Positions 17,894-27,721 are shown, numbered from the stretch's first letter. The stretch: 64,000 nucleotides of DNA from Pseudoalteromonas luteoviolacea (GCF_000814765.1 NZ_JWIC01000007.1:532081-596080); one strand, 5' to 3'. Notes: generated from the sequence alone by a model not told the origin. Made by a program: numbers and translations.

Positions 17894-20056
17894 TTAAGGC
17901 TTGATTGGTAAAGTAAATTGAATCACTACTCCCCCCAATTCACTGTGCATAGCCGCGATATGACCTTTGTGTAGTTCAATGATCTTTTCACAGATTGATA
18001 AGCCTAGACCTGAGCCACCTAAATCTCGGCTGCGAGATTTATCGCATCGATAGAGTCGCTCAAATAGTTTTTCCAGTGCGTCCGAGCTGACCCCAGGCGC
18101 GCTATCTTCAAAGGTACATACCACAGTTTGTTGCTGCTGAGACACCGTTATTTTTACTTGTCCCGGTTGATCGGTGTAATGCACACTATTACGCGCTAAA
18201 TTATTAAACACTTGATTTAAACGACTGATATCGCATTCAACTTGTAGCTTTTCTGGTAATTGATTGATGTATATCACCTCTAAATCAGATGAATCAATGA
18301 TTGGGGCGATAGCGATAGTTAAGTCATCGAATAAAGCTTTTGCTTGGCACAGCTCAAACTCAAGTCGCAAGTTATTTGTGTCGGCTTGAGCTAATTCATA
18401 AATGTCTGCAATTAGGGTATTGAGCATATCCAGTCTGCGCTGCAGTACTTTATACGTTGTTTTAGGGTCTTCAGTTAAATTATATTCGAGCGCTTCAATA
18501 TTTAGCTTGAGTACGGTTAACGGCGTACGCAATTCATGAGACACATCAGCGAGTAGCTGTTGCTTCAAGCTCAGACTTTGGTTTAATAACTCGGCTTCCT
18601 TTTCCATCACACGGCGGCGTTTTAAATGGTAAAGATAAAATAGTAATATGAAGTTAATTAATACGATAATGGCAGCAGCCAACACGACGGTGCGTGTTTT
18701 TGTGTCTTGCTGTTGTTGTGCTAGACCTGCCTGTAGTTCATTGACCTCCAGTCGTTTGAGACCTATCTCACTATTAAGCTTTTTGGCCTCTAACCTTGTG
18801 GTGATTGCTTGCTGGTTTATGTGTTCTTTGGTTGCAAAGGCGCGCTCTTGGTAATAAAGGGCTTGTTCAAAGTCATTGAGGCTTTTATGTGCCACTGCAA
18901 GGCTTTGTAATACCGTTAAGTTATCTTCTTCATTGACTGTATCAAGTAATGTCGATAAGAGTTCAATTGCCTCTGAAGGTTGTTCATAGGCTAATGCCAT
19001 GCCCAGTTTAACTTGAAACGCTTGGTAGAGCTTTTCATTGTCTTGTGCATTTAGCTTGTCTAAGCCCAAGGTAATCAGTTGGATGGCTTTCACATAGTCG
19101 CCATCGGCCAATGCGATTTGCCCTTGTACAGCTTGTGCTCGTGCTTGGTTTTTCTCATTATTAACCAATGAAAATAATGAGCTTGCTTGATCAATGGCTG
19201 TGCGTGCAGCGGTGAGGTCTTCCAGTTCTATATATAACTTTGCAATATGGAGCTGAGTTAAGCCCATATAATTTTTATCATCGAGCTTTTTATCTATATC
19301 GTACGACTTGTTTAATGCTTCAATTGCGGCATGATGGTCTGACAGTTTTTCATAAATACGCGCCAAGCTATAGTAAGTAGATGAGATATGCGCAAGACTG
19401 ATGTCTGGCTCACCTAGCTGAAACTCCAATTGTTGATTGAGTACATCTAGTGATTTGTCTAGCTGGTGAAAATCTCTATATACCCTTGCTTCTGTACTTA
19501 ATGCAGCACTAAATAAATGTGCATTGTTGATTTTATTTGCCGTGTCTTTGGCCTGAAAAACATGTGCCAGTGCGGGAAAGTAATCTTGCTTCTGAGACAG
19601 TACATTGGCCAGCATGCGATGAGCGTGACTTTTCATACGAAGGTCGCCAGATTGCTCAAATTGAGATATCGCCTGCTCAAAGTGACGCTGTGCATCGGTA
19701 TTGTTGCCAAGGAGTATAGCCAAATCCCCCGCTACCCAGTGATATTTACCCAGAAAATTAGTGTCAGGGAACTGCGCTAAGTGAGCAGCAAATTCATCCA
19801 GTCGCCTAGCGGCTTTTTGAAATTGATTCGTCCTTACTAAGTGTAAGGCACTGCGATGCAATACATAGGTGCGCTGTGTGTGCGTTAAAGTGGGATCTGC
19901 GAGTAAGTTCTGCGCATCTTCTAAGAGCGCGTTTCGATCTTTTTTGCCCTTGGCCTCAGACTGAGTTTTATACTGTGTAAAGTCTTCAGAGGCATGTGCG
20001 ATAGAGTTGATTGCTGCAAGCGACAATAAGCACGTAGAGATAAAAACCTTAAACAC
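17894..20056 (-). CDS. TPR-containing sensor histidine kinase
   Basis: 720 residues: signal peptide, a periplasmic TPR region to about residue 430, a short coiled coil, one membrane span (VVLAAAIIVLINFILLFYLYHL), then a cytoplasmic kinase core with the phosphorylated His at about 507 (DVSHELRTPL), N box FNNLARNSVHYT and G box DLGGSGLGLSICEKI. The TPR sensor probably binds a peptide or protein in the periplasm. No response regulator with an output domain is adjacent; a lone receiver protein lies 3.4 kb away at 23.5 kb. Partner unknown. Confidence 0.9.
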   Translation of the reverse strand: MFKVFISTCLLSLAAINSIAHASEDFTQYKTQSEAKGKKDRNALLEDAQNLLADPTLTHTQRTYVLHRSALHLVRTNQFQKAARRLDEFAAHLAQFPDTNFLGKYHWVAGDLAILLGNNTDAQRHFEQAISQFEQSGDLRMKSHAHRMLANVLSQKQDYFPALAHVFQAKDTANKINNAHLFSAALSTEARVYRDFHQLDKSLDVLNQQLEFQLGEPDISLAHISSTYYSLARIYEKLSDHHAAIEALNKSYDIDKKLDDKNYMGLTQLHIAKLYIELEDLTAARTAIDQASSLFSLVNNEKNQARAQAVQGQIALADGDYVKAIQLITLGLDKLNAQDNEKLYQAFQVKLGMALAYEQPSEAIELLSTLLDTVNEEDNLTVLQSLAVAHKSLNDFEQALYYQERAFATKEHINQQAITTRLEAKKLNSEIGLKRLEVNELQAGLAQQQQDTKTRTVVLAAAIIVLINFILLFYLYHLKRRRVMEKEAELLNQSLSLKQQLLADVSHELRTPLTVLKLNIEALEYNLTEDPKTTYKVLQRRLDMLNTLIADIYELAQADTNNLRLEFELCQAKALFDDLTIAIAPIIDSSDLEVIYINQLPEKLQVECDISRLNQVFNNLARNSVHYTDQPGQVKITVSQQQQTVVCTFEDSAPGVSSDALEKLFERLYRCDKSRSRDLGGSGLGLSICEKIIELHKGHIAAMHSELGGVVIQFTLPIKP

Positions 20057-20296
20057 TGAATTCCCATAGGTATAACAAGCAAGAGGATTATATTATGAGA
20101 ACTTAAAGGGATGGGATATAGGTAATTATTATTAACAATGCTTGGTAGCTATGCATTTTTTTCAAATATGTGATCACTTTAGCATAAGCCCTAGTAGCAA
20201 TTTATGGCGCTAAGTGTGCAGGCTCGGTATTTTTCAGTGCTGCGCGCATGAAATTGGGCGCGCAGCTGTCGTGTTTTGATTAAAACAACACAGTCA

Positions 20297-21331
20297 TTAT
20301 CTATCTAAATTTAGATTCGAAACATGTGTGACATTTGAGATTTTGACATCACCAGAACCATCTTCAGTAATTTCTAGTTTGTGGCTGTCACTGACGGCGA
20401 TATCACCTGACTCATCTTCTATAGATACCTCGCCTTTTGCCTGTGTTACCCAGATATCACCAGAGCCGTCATCGATGGTTACATTACTAGCAATGTTTGA
20501 GATTTGAATATCTCCGGAGTCGTCTTTGAGTGTCACAGATTGGCCGCCGACAATGTCGACTTTTCCCGAGCCGTCTTCTACTTGTATCTCTCCAACAACG
20601 TTTCTTAACGTAATATCTCCCGAAGCATCTTCAATAGACACAAGTTGAGCAGAGTTTATTAGGATATTACCGGAGCCATCTTGCACGCGAACATCTTTTG
20701 CGGCGTTGGCAATGCTAATGTTGCCGGAGCCATCGTCAATGTCGATATGGCCATCAATATCTGTCAACTCTAGGTTACCTGAACCGTCCTTTATGCGAAT
20801 ATCTTGAGTGGCATTAGTAATGGTGATATCGCCTGAATTATCGTCAATCTTGATGTGCCCATCAATGTCTTTCAGCTCAATGTGGCCTGAACCATCGTCA
20901 ATGGTAACATTGTCAACATCAGAGACAAACAGCGTACCTGAACCATCGTCTATATCGAGGATCATAGAGTCAGGCACCGTAACCTCAATACTAATTTGTG
21001 GGCTTTTCCCTGAGTACCAAGCGACGCCCACGAATGCGTCATGTTTTGCAACGAGTTTTGCCGTATCGCCGTGTTTATCTAATGTTAAAGTATAGCTTCT
21101 ATCAGGGGCTGTGATGATGTTTGCAGTGAGTGAAATTGATGTGGCATCTTTATCACCTTTGACAATAATATCGCCAGAACCATTATCTATGCTTAATTCA
21201 GATAGACCTGCAGATGGTAGAGAGAGGGATTTTGTGTATTGTACTAAGTCGTCTTGCGCATTGCCGTTGACGTGAACCACACAGCCACTTAGCAATAATC
21301 CGGCGATAATTGGGGTAATTATTCTTTTCAT
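20297..21331 (-). CDS. DGSG-repeat lipoprotein, beta-solenoid (DUF4097-like)
   Basis: 344 residues. Lipoprotein signal ends LLLSGC. From about residue 45 to the end the chain consists of some twelve units of 17-18 residues, each starting with a variant of DDGSGDI and ending in a hydrophobic alternating strand. This regular pattern predicts a stacked beta-strand solenoid with Asp-rich turns that could bind calcium. It resembles the DUF4097/DUF2807 adhesin-like families. It is alone, 240 bases upstream of the kinase gene in the same direction. Surface or periplasmic location inferred. Confidence 0.75.
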   Translation of the reverse strand: MKRIITPIIAGLLLSGCVVHVNGNAQDDLVQYTKSLSLPSAGLSELSIDNGSGDIIVKGDKDATSISLTANIITAPDRSYTLTLDKHGDTAKLVAKHDAFVGVAWYSGKSPQISIEVTVPDSMILDIDDGSGTLFVSDVDNVTIDDGSGHIELKDIDGHIKIDDNSGDITITNATQDIRIKDGSGNLELTDIDGHIDIDDGSGNISIANAAKDVRVQDGSGNILINSAQLVSIEDASGDITLRNVVGEIQVEDGSGKVDIVGGQSVTLKDDSGDIQISNIASNVTIDDGSGDIWVTQAKGEVSIEDESGDIAVSDSHKLEITEDGSGDVKISNVTHVSNLNLDR

Positions 21332-21558
21332 CTTTATAGTCTTTTTTAATTTTGTTTGGTTTGAGATATTAGCAGCAAATATAGGACCAAATTCGAAAAT
21401 ATTTTAATTAATTGATTTTTAATAAGTTAATTGTTTTTTGCTGATTTTTGAAATGGTTTTTTTGACTAAAATATAGTGCTTTACGTAACAGGTTCGTCAA
21501 CTTCGTGTCATTGCTCTGTCAATTTGATGCTGCAAATTGGCTCAATAGCTTCTAGTTA

Positions 21559-22356
21559 ATGAGGTCGATGGTGTTGCAAGATGTGACTATGCCAGAGTCA
21601 TTGACGCCGATGGTTGAGGCGCAATGTAAAAAAGAAATCAGGCCTGATTCAGCCTTGTTTTTAGGGGTTGGTGATGCAAGCGCTATGGAGTTGGGTAACT
21701 CTGCGTGTTTATTGCAGCATCAGTCGAGACCTTGGCTGTTAATTGACTGTGGTCATGATACATTGCATCGATATGATGCAGTGCTGCCTGATGAGCTGCC
21801 TGATAGCGTGTTCATTACACACTTACACTATGATCATGTGGGAGGTCTTGAGCAGCTTTATTTTAAAGCGACGCTATCTGAGAAAAAGATCAGAGTATAT
21901 GTGCCTGTTTTTTTGGTTTCGCAGTTATGTGCCATGCTTCGTTACACTAAGCTTGCAGAGTTAAAAACAGATGTTTGGCATACCTTTATTTTGCATCCTG
22001 TCTGTGAGTACTTTTGGCATCAAGGGGTGAAAGTGTGGGTATACCCTGTTCGTCACCATGCACCAAACTCGGCTTTTGCGTTACATATTCCAGGTGTTAT
22101 GTTTTATTCTGGAGACACACGTCCAATCCCTGAGCTGCTTGCGCATGTAACATCAGATAGTGAAATTATTTTTCATGATTGTGCTGTAAAGGGCAACCCC
22201 AGTCATAGTGGCATAGATGATTTACTTCGCGAATACCCAAGCTCATTAATCAGCCAGTTATGGGTTTACCATTATCATAGTAGGCAAGATATTCGTTGCT
22301 TTGAACGTGCCGGAATTAAATATGTCACGGCTTTAAGCCCCATCCGCCTCCCCTGA
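21559..22356 (+). CDS. Metallo-beta-lactamase fold hydrolase
   Basis: 265 residues. The metal-binding motif HLHYDHVGG is present, with later ligands in HHAPNSAFAL, YSGDTRPIPELL and YHYHSRQD. The family includes RNase Z-like and phosphodiesterase-like enzymes; no narrower group is recognised. The start is uncertain: ATGs at 21559, 21568 and 21589 are all possible, and none has a convincing ribosome site. Stands alone. Confidence 0.8.
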   Translation: MRSMVLQDVTMPESLTPMVEAQCKKEIRPDSALFLGVGDASAMELGNSACLLQHQSRPWLLIDCGHDTLHRYDAVLPDELPDSVFITHLHYDHVGGLEQLYFKATLSEKKIRVYVPVFLVSQLCAMLRYTKLAELKTDVWHTFILHPVCEYFWHQGVKVWVYPVRHHAPNSAFALHIPGVMFYSGDTRPIPELLAHVTSDSEIIFHDCAVKGNPSHSGIDDLLREYPSSLISQLWVYHYHSRQDIRCFERAGIKYVTALSPIRLP

Positions 22357-22627
22357 CGTTATGGTTGTTTTCTACTCATTTTGTGATGTTTTGTACCCAT
22401 TTGGCGCAAGAAATCGCATTTTAATAACATTTTAACTATTTTCCGTTATACTTGCGTCAATTTAGATTACACTGAGTTGTTTACTTGAGTGACTCCCCTC
22501 GTTTAAAGGTGCATATGAGTGCCTTGGAGTACGACTTAGAGTGTGTTGTGACTTTCTATATATGAAACCAATCACAATGTATGTGCACACTTTATGAGCG
22601 AAAAAATAACAATGTAAAAGGGACCCT

Positions 22628-23092
22628 ATGCAGCTAGTAGAGCTAAAGCCAGATGATCCTAATGTTCAAGATTTATTTGCAGAAATAGATCGTCTAATGA
22701 ACACCCTCTATCCAATTGCCAGTGATCAATCGCTTGCTCTAGAGGAGTTGAATCAGCCCAATGTGAGAGCGGTTGGTTTAAAAGATGAATCAGAAATTGT
22801 GGCTTGTGGTGCCATTGTGAAACAGTTTGATAAAAGGCTTTATGGCGAAATAAAGCGTTTATACGTCAAACCCAGTTATCGTGGCAAAGGGCTATCGAAA
22901 CGTATTATGCAAATACTATTGCATTACGCAGGTGATGCTCAAATTCCATTGATCCGTCTCGAAACGGGTGTTAAGCAAGCAGAGTCGATTAAATTGTATG
23001 AGTCTTTGGGCTTTGAGCGCTGTGAGCGATTTGGTTTATACAGAGATAATCCGCTCAGTGTGTTTATGTCATTATCTCTGCAAACCGATTAA
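22628..23092 (+). CDS. GNAT acetyltransferase
   Basis: 154 residues, AAGGGA ribosome site. The core GEIKRLYVKPSYRGKGLSKRIM carries the acetyl-CoA binding loop, followed by IRLETGVKQAESIKLYESLGF. Substrate unknown. It overlaps the end of the convergent Rof-like gene by four bases. Confidence 0.85.
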   Translation: MQLVELKPDDPNVQDLFAEIDRLMNTLYPIASDQSLALEELNQPNVRAVGLKDESEIVACGAIVKQFDKRLYGEIKRLYVKPSYRGKGLSKRIMQILLHYAGDAQIPLIRLETGVKQAESIKLYESLGFERCERFGLYRDNPLSVFMSLSLQTD

Positions 23093-23433
23093 GTCTTAGC
23101 ATTAAGCTTAATCGTTTGAAAAAATGGATTTTGTGTCAGTGCTGTAACCTCTGAGACTGTGTCTAGCGCTATCTGAGTGAGCGCTCTGTTTTGTTCTATG
23201 ACAAGACATTGTATGCGATGTTCGTTGTATACAATGTCTTTCGCTTTTCCTTCATATGTTTTTGTATTCGTTGTAATCTTTAGTATGAAAGACTTCATAC
23301 ATGCAATTTCAATCAAATCGGTATCTTCACATCGCATTGGCGTTTTTCGCAAAATATTATCTCGTTCAATCTGATTATAGCCGTTATGACTTGTTGTCAG
23401 CACATCCGATGTCACTGTAAAGGGGTTAGACAA
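23089..23433 (-). CDS. rof: Rof-like Rho-binding antiterminator
   Basis: 114 residues. Residues from about 31 match Rof (YaeO): TPMRCEDTDLIEIACMKSF corresponds to the PI.C..YD..E.AC signature, followed by a compact beta barrel ending LDTVSEV. Rof binds the RNA entry site of Rho and inhibits Rho-dependent termination. The protein is about 30 residues longer at the N-terminus than typical Rof, with a polar extension; no internal start with a ribosome site was seen to remove it. Rho inhibition is inferred from family. Confidence 0.7.
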   Translation of the reverse strand: MSNPFTVTSDVLTTSHNGYNQIERDNILRKTPMRCEDTDLIEIACMKSFILKITTNTKTYEGKAKDIVYNEHRIQCLVIEQNRALTQIALDTVSEVTALTQNPFFQTIKLNAKT

Positions 23434-23497
23434 GTGCTTAAAAGTTGGCTAGCTTTGAAGCTCGGCACTTATTCTATACGAGTAATAAGGATATAAA

Positions 23498-23887
23498 ATG
23501 AGAATTTTAGTGGTAGATGATATGACATCGATGCGTCATGTTATGATAAATATGCTGAGAAAACTGGGATTTGACGATATTGATGAAGCGACAGATGGCA
23601 AGCAAGCGTTGGTTTTGCTTGGTAAGCGCAAATACCATTTGGTTGTATCGGATCTCAATATGCCACATATCGATGGGTTAACCTTACTCAGTAAAATCAG
23701 AGAAACACCTCGTTTAGCTCAGGTGCCAGTATTGATGGTCACGTGTGAAAATAGTAAAGAAAAAGTGCAGGAAATTTTGCTCAAGAAAGTTGATGGCTTT
23801 GTTGTGAAACCATTCAATATGTCCACATTAATACAGCAACTCAAAAGAATTAATGTACTGGATGAACACGGTCAGCTTTGTCACTAA
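23498..23887 (+). CDS. Single-domain CheY-like response regulator
   Basis: 129 residues, one receiver domain: acidic pair in LVVDDM, phospho-acceptor Asp in VVSDLNMPHIDG, conserved Thr in LMVTCENS and Lys in FVVKPFN. No output domain. Fits chemotaxis CheY-type proteins, but no chemotaxis genes are nearby, so it may serve an orphan kinase such as the TPR kinase at 17.9-20.1 kb. A strong terminator follows. Confidence 0.9.
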   Translation: MRILVVDDMTSMRHVMINMLRKLGFDDIDEATDGKQALVLLGKRKYHLVVSDLNMPHIDGLTLLSKIRETPRLAQVPVLMVTCENSKEKVQEILLKKVDGFVVKPFNMSTLIQQLKRINVLDEHGQLCH

Positions 23888-23900
23888 CGATATGAAAATA

Positions 23901-23928
23901 AAAGGGCGTATTGTGTACGCCCTTTTTT
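23901..23928 (+). terminator. Terminator after CheY-like gene, usable from both sides
   Basis: A 10-bp perfect stem, AAAGGGCGTA/TACGCCCTTT, with a TTGTG loop, followed by T residues; on the opposite strand the stem is also followed by a T-rich stretch. It lies between the receiver gene and the convergent M3 peptidase gene. Confidence 0.9.
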
Positions 23929-23945
23929 AGATATAAAAGCCAATA

Positions 23946-26108
23946 TTATTTGGTTTCAGGGAAACCTCTGTCGCGCATCAATGCGCTTACATCTGCATCG
24001 CGACCGCGGAACTTGCGATACGCTTCAGCTGGGTCCATCGCATTTCTAACTGCAAATAAGTAATCTACTAAGCGTTTTGCAACGTCTTTATCGTAAAAAC
24101 CACCTGGTGCATTAGCGAACGCTTCCGCAGCATCGGAGGTGAGTACTTCTGCCCATAGGTAACCGTAGTAGGCAGTGGCATAGCCTTCGCCTGAGAAAAC
24201 ATGACCAAAATGTGTTGTTCTATGACGCATAACGACTTCGCTAGGCATGCCAATCGCTTCAAGTTGTGCTTTTTCAAACGCCACAGGGTCGCCAATTTTA
24301 TCTGGATCAGTTGTATGGAACTTCATATCCATAATTGCAGACGCCAGGTATTCTGTTGTGGCAAAGCCTTGATTGAAAGTTGCAGACTCTTTGATCTTCT
24401 TGACTAAAGATTGTGGCATTGGCTTGCCAGTTTCATGGTGCACTAAGAATTTATTGATCACTTCTTCGGTAGACAGCCAGCGCTCAAGCAATTGTGACTG
24501 AAACTCAGTATAGTCACGTACACCTGCGTTTGAGCTTGGGTATTTCACGTTTGAAGAGAGCGCGTGTAGTGAGTGACCAAACTCATGGAAGTAAGTTTCT
24601 GCATCGCTCCATGAAACAAGTGTTGCTTTACCTTCAGGGCCCTTAACGAAGTTAGAGTTGTTGGTACTGAGTACGTTAGTTTTGCCATCCATAGAAGTAT
24701 GACTGCGGAAGGATACCGCCCACGCACCGGAGCGTTTACCTTGACGAGCAAACGGGTCTAAATACCATAAACCAATATGCTTGCCAGTTGTTTTATCTGT
24801 GACTTCCCATACCTTTACATCTTCATGATAAACTGGCACTGAGCCGTCTTGGATAGGTGAAAACTCATAGTTAAACAAGCGCCCTGCAACATAGAACATG
24901 GCATCAGTGAGCTTGTCTAGTTGTAAGTATTGCTTAATTTCATTTGAATCTAAGTCATATTTTGCTTTACGGACTTTTTCAGCATAAAAGCGATAATCCC
25001 AAGGCTCAATGGTGAGGTTTGCACCTTCTTTGTTTGCAATCGCCTGCATATCTGCAACTTCTTCTTTAACACGGGCAATAGCAGCAGGCCATACTTTATC
25101 CATTAAAGCGATGGCATTTTCTGGGTTTTTCGCCATGCGGTCTTCAAGGCGCCACTGTGCATAATCTTCGTAGCCAAGCAGTTCAACACGTTCGCGACGT
25201 AGTTTAAGTATTTCTGAGATCACCGCTTTGTTATTGTGCTCACCGGCATTGTTACCACGGCTATAGTAGTTTTGCCAAACCGCTTTACGCAGTTCACGCT
25301 CAGTCGAGTAGGTCAAAAACGGATCCATTGATGAACGTGTATTGGTGATCGCATATTTGCCTGGTTGACCTTTTTTCTCTGCGGCACTTGCTGCTGAGTC
25401 AATAAATGCTTGTGGCAAACCAGATAGCTGATCTTTGGTTAAGAACGTCGTATAACCTTCTTCATCAGCAAGTACGTTGTTGCCAAACTGAGTATACAGC
25501 TTTGATAATTTAAGATTGATTTCAGCATAACGTTCAGCATTTTCGCCTTCTAACGTTGCGCCGTGGCGAGCAAAGCTGTTGTATTGACTCCAAGTGACAC
25601 GTTGTTGTTCAGGCGTCAATGTTTTGTATTCAGCACCTTCATATACGGCCTTCACACGCTGGAATAGCGCTTTGTTTTGGTTACGTTTTGATTCGAACTC
25701 TGACATCTTTGCCATCACTATGGCTTGCTGTTCACGCACTTCTGGTGACGACAGGTTCGTAATATAGGTAACAAAATAAGGGTACATATTGTTTACAGCA
25801 CCGCCTGAGCGCTCAAGGGCTGCAATGGTATTCTCAAACGTCGGGGATTGTGGGTTATTAACGATGGCGTCAAGCTCTGCAAGTTGTTCTGCAAGCGCAA
25901 TCTCAGCTGCAGGTACTAAGTCTTCGAGTTTCATGTCGCCAAACTGAGGAACACCTTGATAAGGGCCTGTGTACGCTTTCAATAAAGGGTTTGAATATTG
26001 TTTTTTTACTTGTTCAACGGATGCTGAGTCTTGTGAACTAGGTGTAGTACCGCACCCAGCCAGCGCTAAACATACCGCAGCGCTTAAAAATGACATTTTT
26101 AATTTCAT
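23946..26108 (-). CDS. M3 family metallopeptidase lipoprotein (Dcp-like)
   Basis: Start at 26108 (MKLKMSFLSAAVCLALAGC) gives a lipoprotein signal; the longer frame has none. About 720 residues, the normal length for peptidyl-dipeptidase Dcp or oligopeptidase A. The zinc site HEFGH lies in YFHEFGHSLHALSS, and the family C-terminal block GYLWAEVLTSDAAEAF is intact. Predicted to trim oligopeptides in the periplasm. Long divergent gap (357 bases) to the DJ-1 gene. Confidence 0.9.
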   Translation of the reverse strand: MKLKMSFLSAAVCLALAGCGTTPSSQDSASVEQVKKQYSNPLLKAYTGPYQGVPQFGDMKLEDLVPAAEIALAEQLAELDAIVNNPQSPTFENTIAALERSGGAVNNMYPYFVTYITNLSSPEVREQQAIVMAKMSEFESKRNQNKALFQRVKAVYEGAEYKTLTPEQQRVTWSQYNSFARHGATLEGENAERYAEINLKLSKLYTQFGNNVLADEEGYTTFLTKDQLSGLPQAFIDSAASAAEKKGQPGKYAITNTRSSMDPFLTYSTERELRKAVWQNYYSRGNNAGEHNNKAVISEILKLRRERVELLGYEDYAQWRLEDRMAKNPENAIALMDKVWPAAIARVKEEVADMQAIANKEGANLTIEPWDYRFYAEKVRKAKYDLDSNEIKQYLQLDKLTDAMFYVAGRLFNYEFSPIQDGSVPVYHEDVKVWEVTDKTTGKHIGLWYLDPFARQGKRSGAWAVSFRSHTSMDGKTNVLSTNNSNFVKGPEGKATLVSWSDAETYFHEFGHSLHALSSNVKYPSSNAGVRDYTEFQSQLLERWLSTEEVINKFLVHHETGKPMPQSLVKKIKESATFNQGFATTEYLASAIMDMKFHTTDPDKIGDPVAFEKAQLEAIGMPSEVVMRHRTTHFGHVFSGEGYATAYYGYLWAEVLTSDAAEAFANAPGGFYDKDVAKRLVDYLFAVRNAMDPAEAYRKFRGRDADVSALMRDRGFPETK

Positions 26109-26465
26109 AGTGTTCTCAGTTTGTTCGATTGATAATTGTGAGTTATAGAGTTGCAATATTGACCAGGTAATGGCCCCCATATCTAATTTTACAGGAGATA
26201 TAAGCTTGCTAATTCGGGGACATACTACTGTAATCAATATAAAGTGCAAATGTGATCAAGCGTAAAAGTATTGCAAAATGTGACGGTCAAATCATAGGGT
26301 GACTCTGCCGCTTTTAAACCGCTATTCATCGAATTTTTAATGAAATTTACTATTTTTTATATTTTTTTATTTCTGAATTTTAATTTTATTCATAAAACTT
26401 TCTCTTGATTGTTGGTCAAATTTGAGCCACTTTAATTACACATACTTTGAACCCGTGATGACATC
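26109..26465. other. 357-base divergent intergenic region
   Basis: Holds the promoters of the M3 peptidase (leftward) and the DJ-1-like gene (rightward). The right half is very AT-rich, with runs such as ATATTTTTTTATTT. No open frame with a ribosome site, tRNA or clear terminator was seen. Confidence 0.6.
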
Positions 26466-27041
26466 ATGGAAATTGGTATCTTTATTTATAATGGCGTGGA
26501 AGCTTTGGACTTTTGCGGTCCGTTAGAAGTTTTTACGACTGCTTCTCGCATTTCAAAACGCCCTATCAATGTGAGTTTGATTGCGCCGAGTAATTCCCCG
26601 ATTAGAGCGCGCGGCGACTTATCAATTAACCCTCATTTTTGCATTCATGGCCACCCTAGGTTTGATCTGTTAATTGTAGCTGGTGGCAAACTTGACCGTG
26701 TGATAGATAACCAAGCGGTGTTAGACTGGCTGGCAGAGACTGCAACACATACTCGTCATTGTGCATCTATTTGTAGTGGTGTATTCCTGTTTGCAAAAGC
26801 GGGGCTCATAGAAGGCAAAACCGTGACGACGCATTGGCAGCGTATCGAAGAGCTGCGTGAAAAGTATCCTCATCTATTGGTTATTAATGATAAACGGTTC
26901 GTAACGGATCAAAATTTTACTAGCTCGGCAGGTGTAGCGTGTGGCATTGATATGAGCCTAGATATGGTTAAAAAAAGGTTTGGCTTTGATGTCGCCAGGC
27001 AAACAGCTCATCAAATGGATTATCTATGGTCAGAGTTATAA
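26466..27041 (+). CDS. DJ-1/PfpI family protein
   Basis: 191 residues, a single DJ-1/PfpI domain. The nucleophile elbow is visible as CASICSGVFLFAKAGLI with Cys, followed by TTHW. Such proteins include isonitrile hydratases and glyoxalase-like enzymes. It is like the N-terminal half of the GlxA-type regulator at 12.4 kb but lacks the AraC DNA-binding half, and ends cleanly without sign of truncation. A GATC 20-mer copy lies inside at 26906-26925. Confidence 0.85.
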   Translation: MEIGIFIYNGVEALDFCGPLEVFTTASRISKRPINVSLIAPSNSPIRARGDLSINPHFCIHGHPRFDLLIVAGGKLDRVIDNQAVLDWLAETATHTRHCASICSGVFLFAKAGLIEGKTVTTHWQRIEELREKYPHLLVINDKRFVTDQNFTSSAGVACGIDMSLDMVKKRFGFDVARQTAHQMDYLWSEL

Positions 27042-27144
27042 ACAGGCTGGTGGTCTTTTTATATTAAAAAATGTATCAAAGCTGCTAATTAATCTAGACT
27101 TTTAGCCGATACTTAATCATTGGATAAGGTGGGCGGTTAAGGTA

Positions 27145-27693
27145 ATGAAGACAAAAAATACAGTATATTTAGCACAGAGCTTGGATGGGTTTATTGCCGA
27201 TCAGCACGGCAGCATAGATTGGTTATCTAAAATAGATAATCCGCAGCATAGCGATCTTGGGTTTGCTGACTTCATGGCGCAGATAGATGCCATTGTTATG
27301 GGCAGACACACCTTCGAGCAGGTTATGCGATATGGACAGTGGCCTTATGATAAGCCTGTTTTTGTGTTGAGCCAGTCTTTAGAAAAACTACCTGAGCAGA
27401 GCAAAGGTAAAGCCTACTTGGTGTGTGCGAGTGAGCAAGAAGTATTATCTCAGCTTCATCAATTGGGCCATTACCGCCTGTATATAGATGGTGGCAAGTT
27501 AGTACAAAACTTTTTAGTTAAAGAATTAATTGATGAACTAATCGTCATTACAGTGCCTGTTGTTCTGGGGCAGGGGCTAAAATGGCTGCCAGAGCGTCCA
27601 CTCAATAGTAAAATAAGTTTGCTGGCGACGTCTGTGTTATTGGGGCAATTAGTACAGTCACACTACCAAGTGCTCAACAGTACGTCTATGTAA
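27145..27693 (+). CDS. Dihydrofolate reductase / RibD C-terminal family protein
   Basis: 182 residues. YLAQSLDGFIADQHGSIDWL at the N-terminus and IVMGRHTFEQVMRYGQWPY, then YIDGGKLVQNFLVKELIDELIVITVPVVLGQG, match RibD-C/DHFR-like reductases. These NADPH-binding proteins reduce pterin-like or other substrates. Follows the DJ-1 gene by about 100 bases in the same direction; possible operon. Confidence 0.85.
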   Translation: MKTKNTVYLAQSLDGFIADQHGSIDWLSKIDNPQHSDLGFADFMAQIDAIVMGRHTFEQVMRYGQWPYDKPVFVLSQSLEKLPEQSKGKAYLVCASEQEVLSQLHQLGHYRLYIDGGKLVQNFLVKELIDELIVITVPVVLGQGLKWLPERPLNSKISLLATSVLLGQLVQSHYQVLNSTSM

Positions 27694-27721
27694 AGGGGGT
27701 TGACAGTTTTTCGACCCGTCT

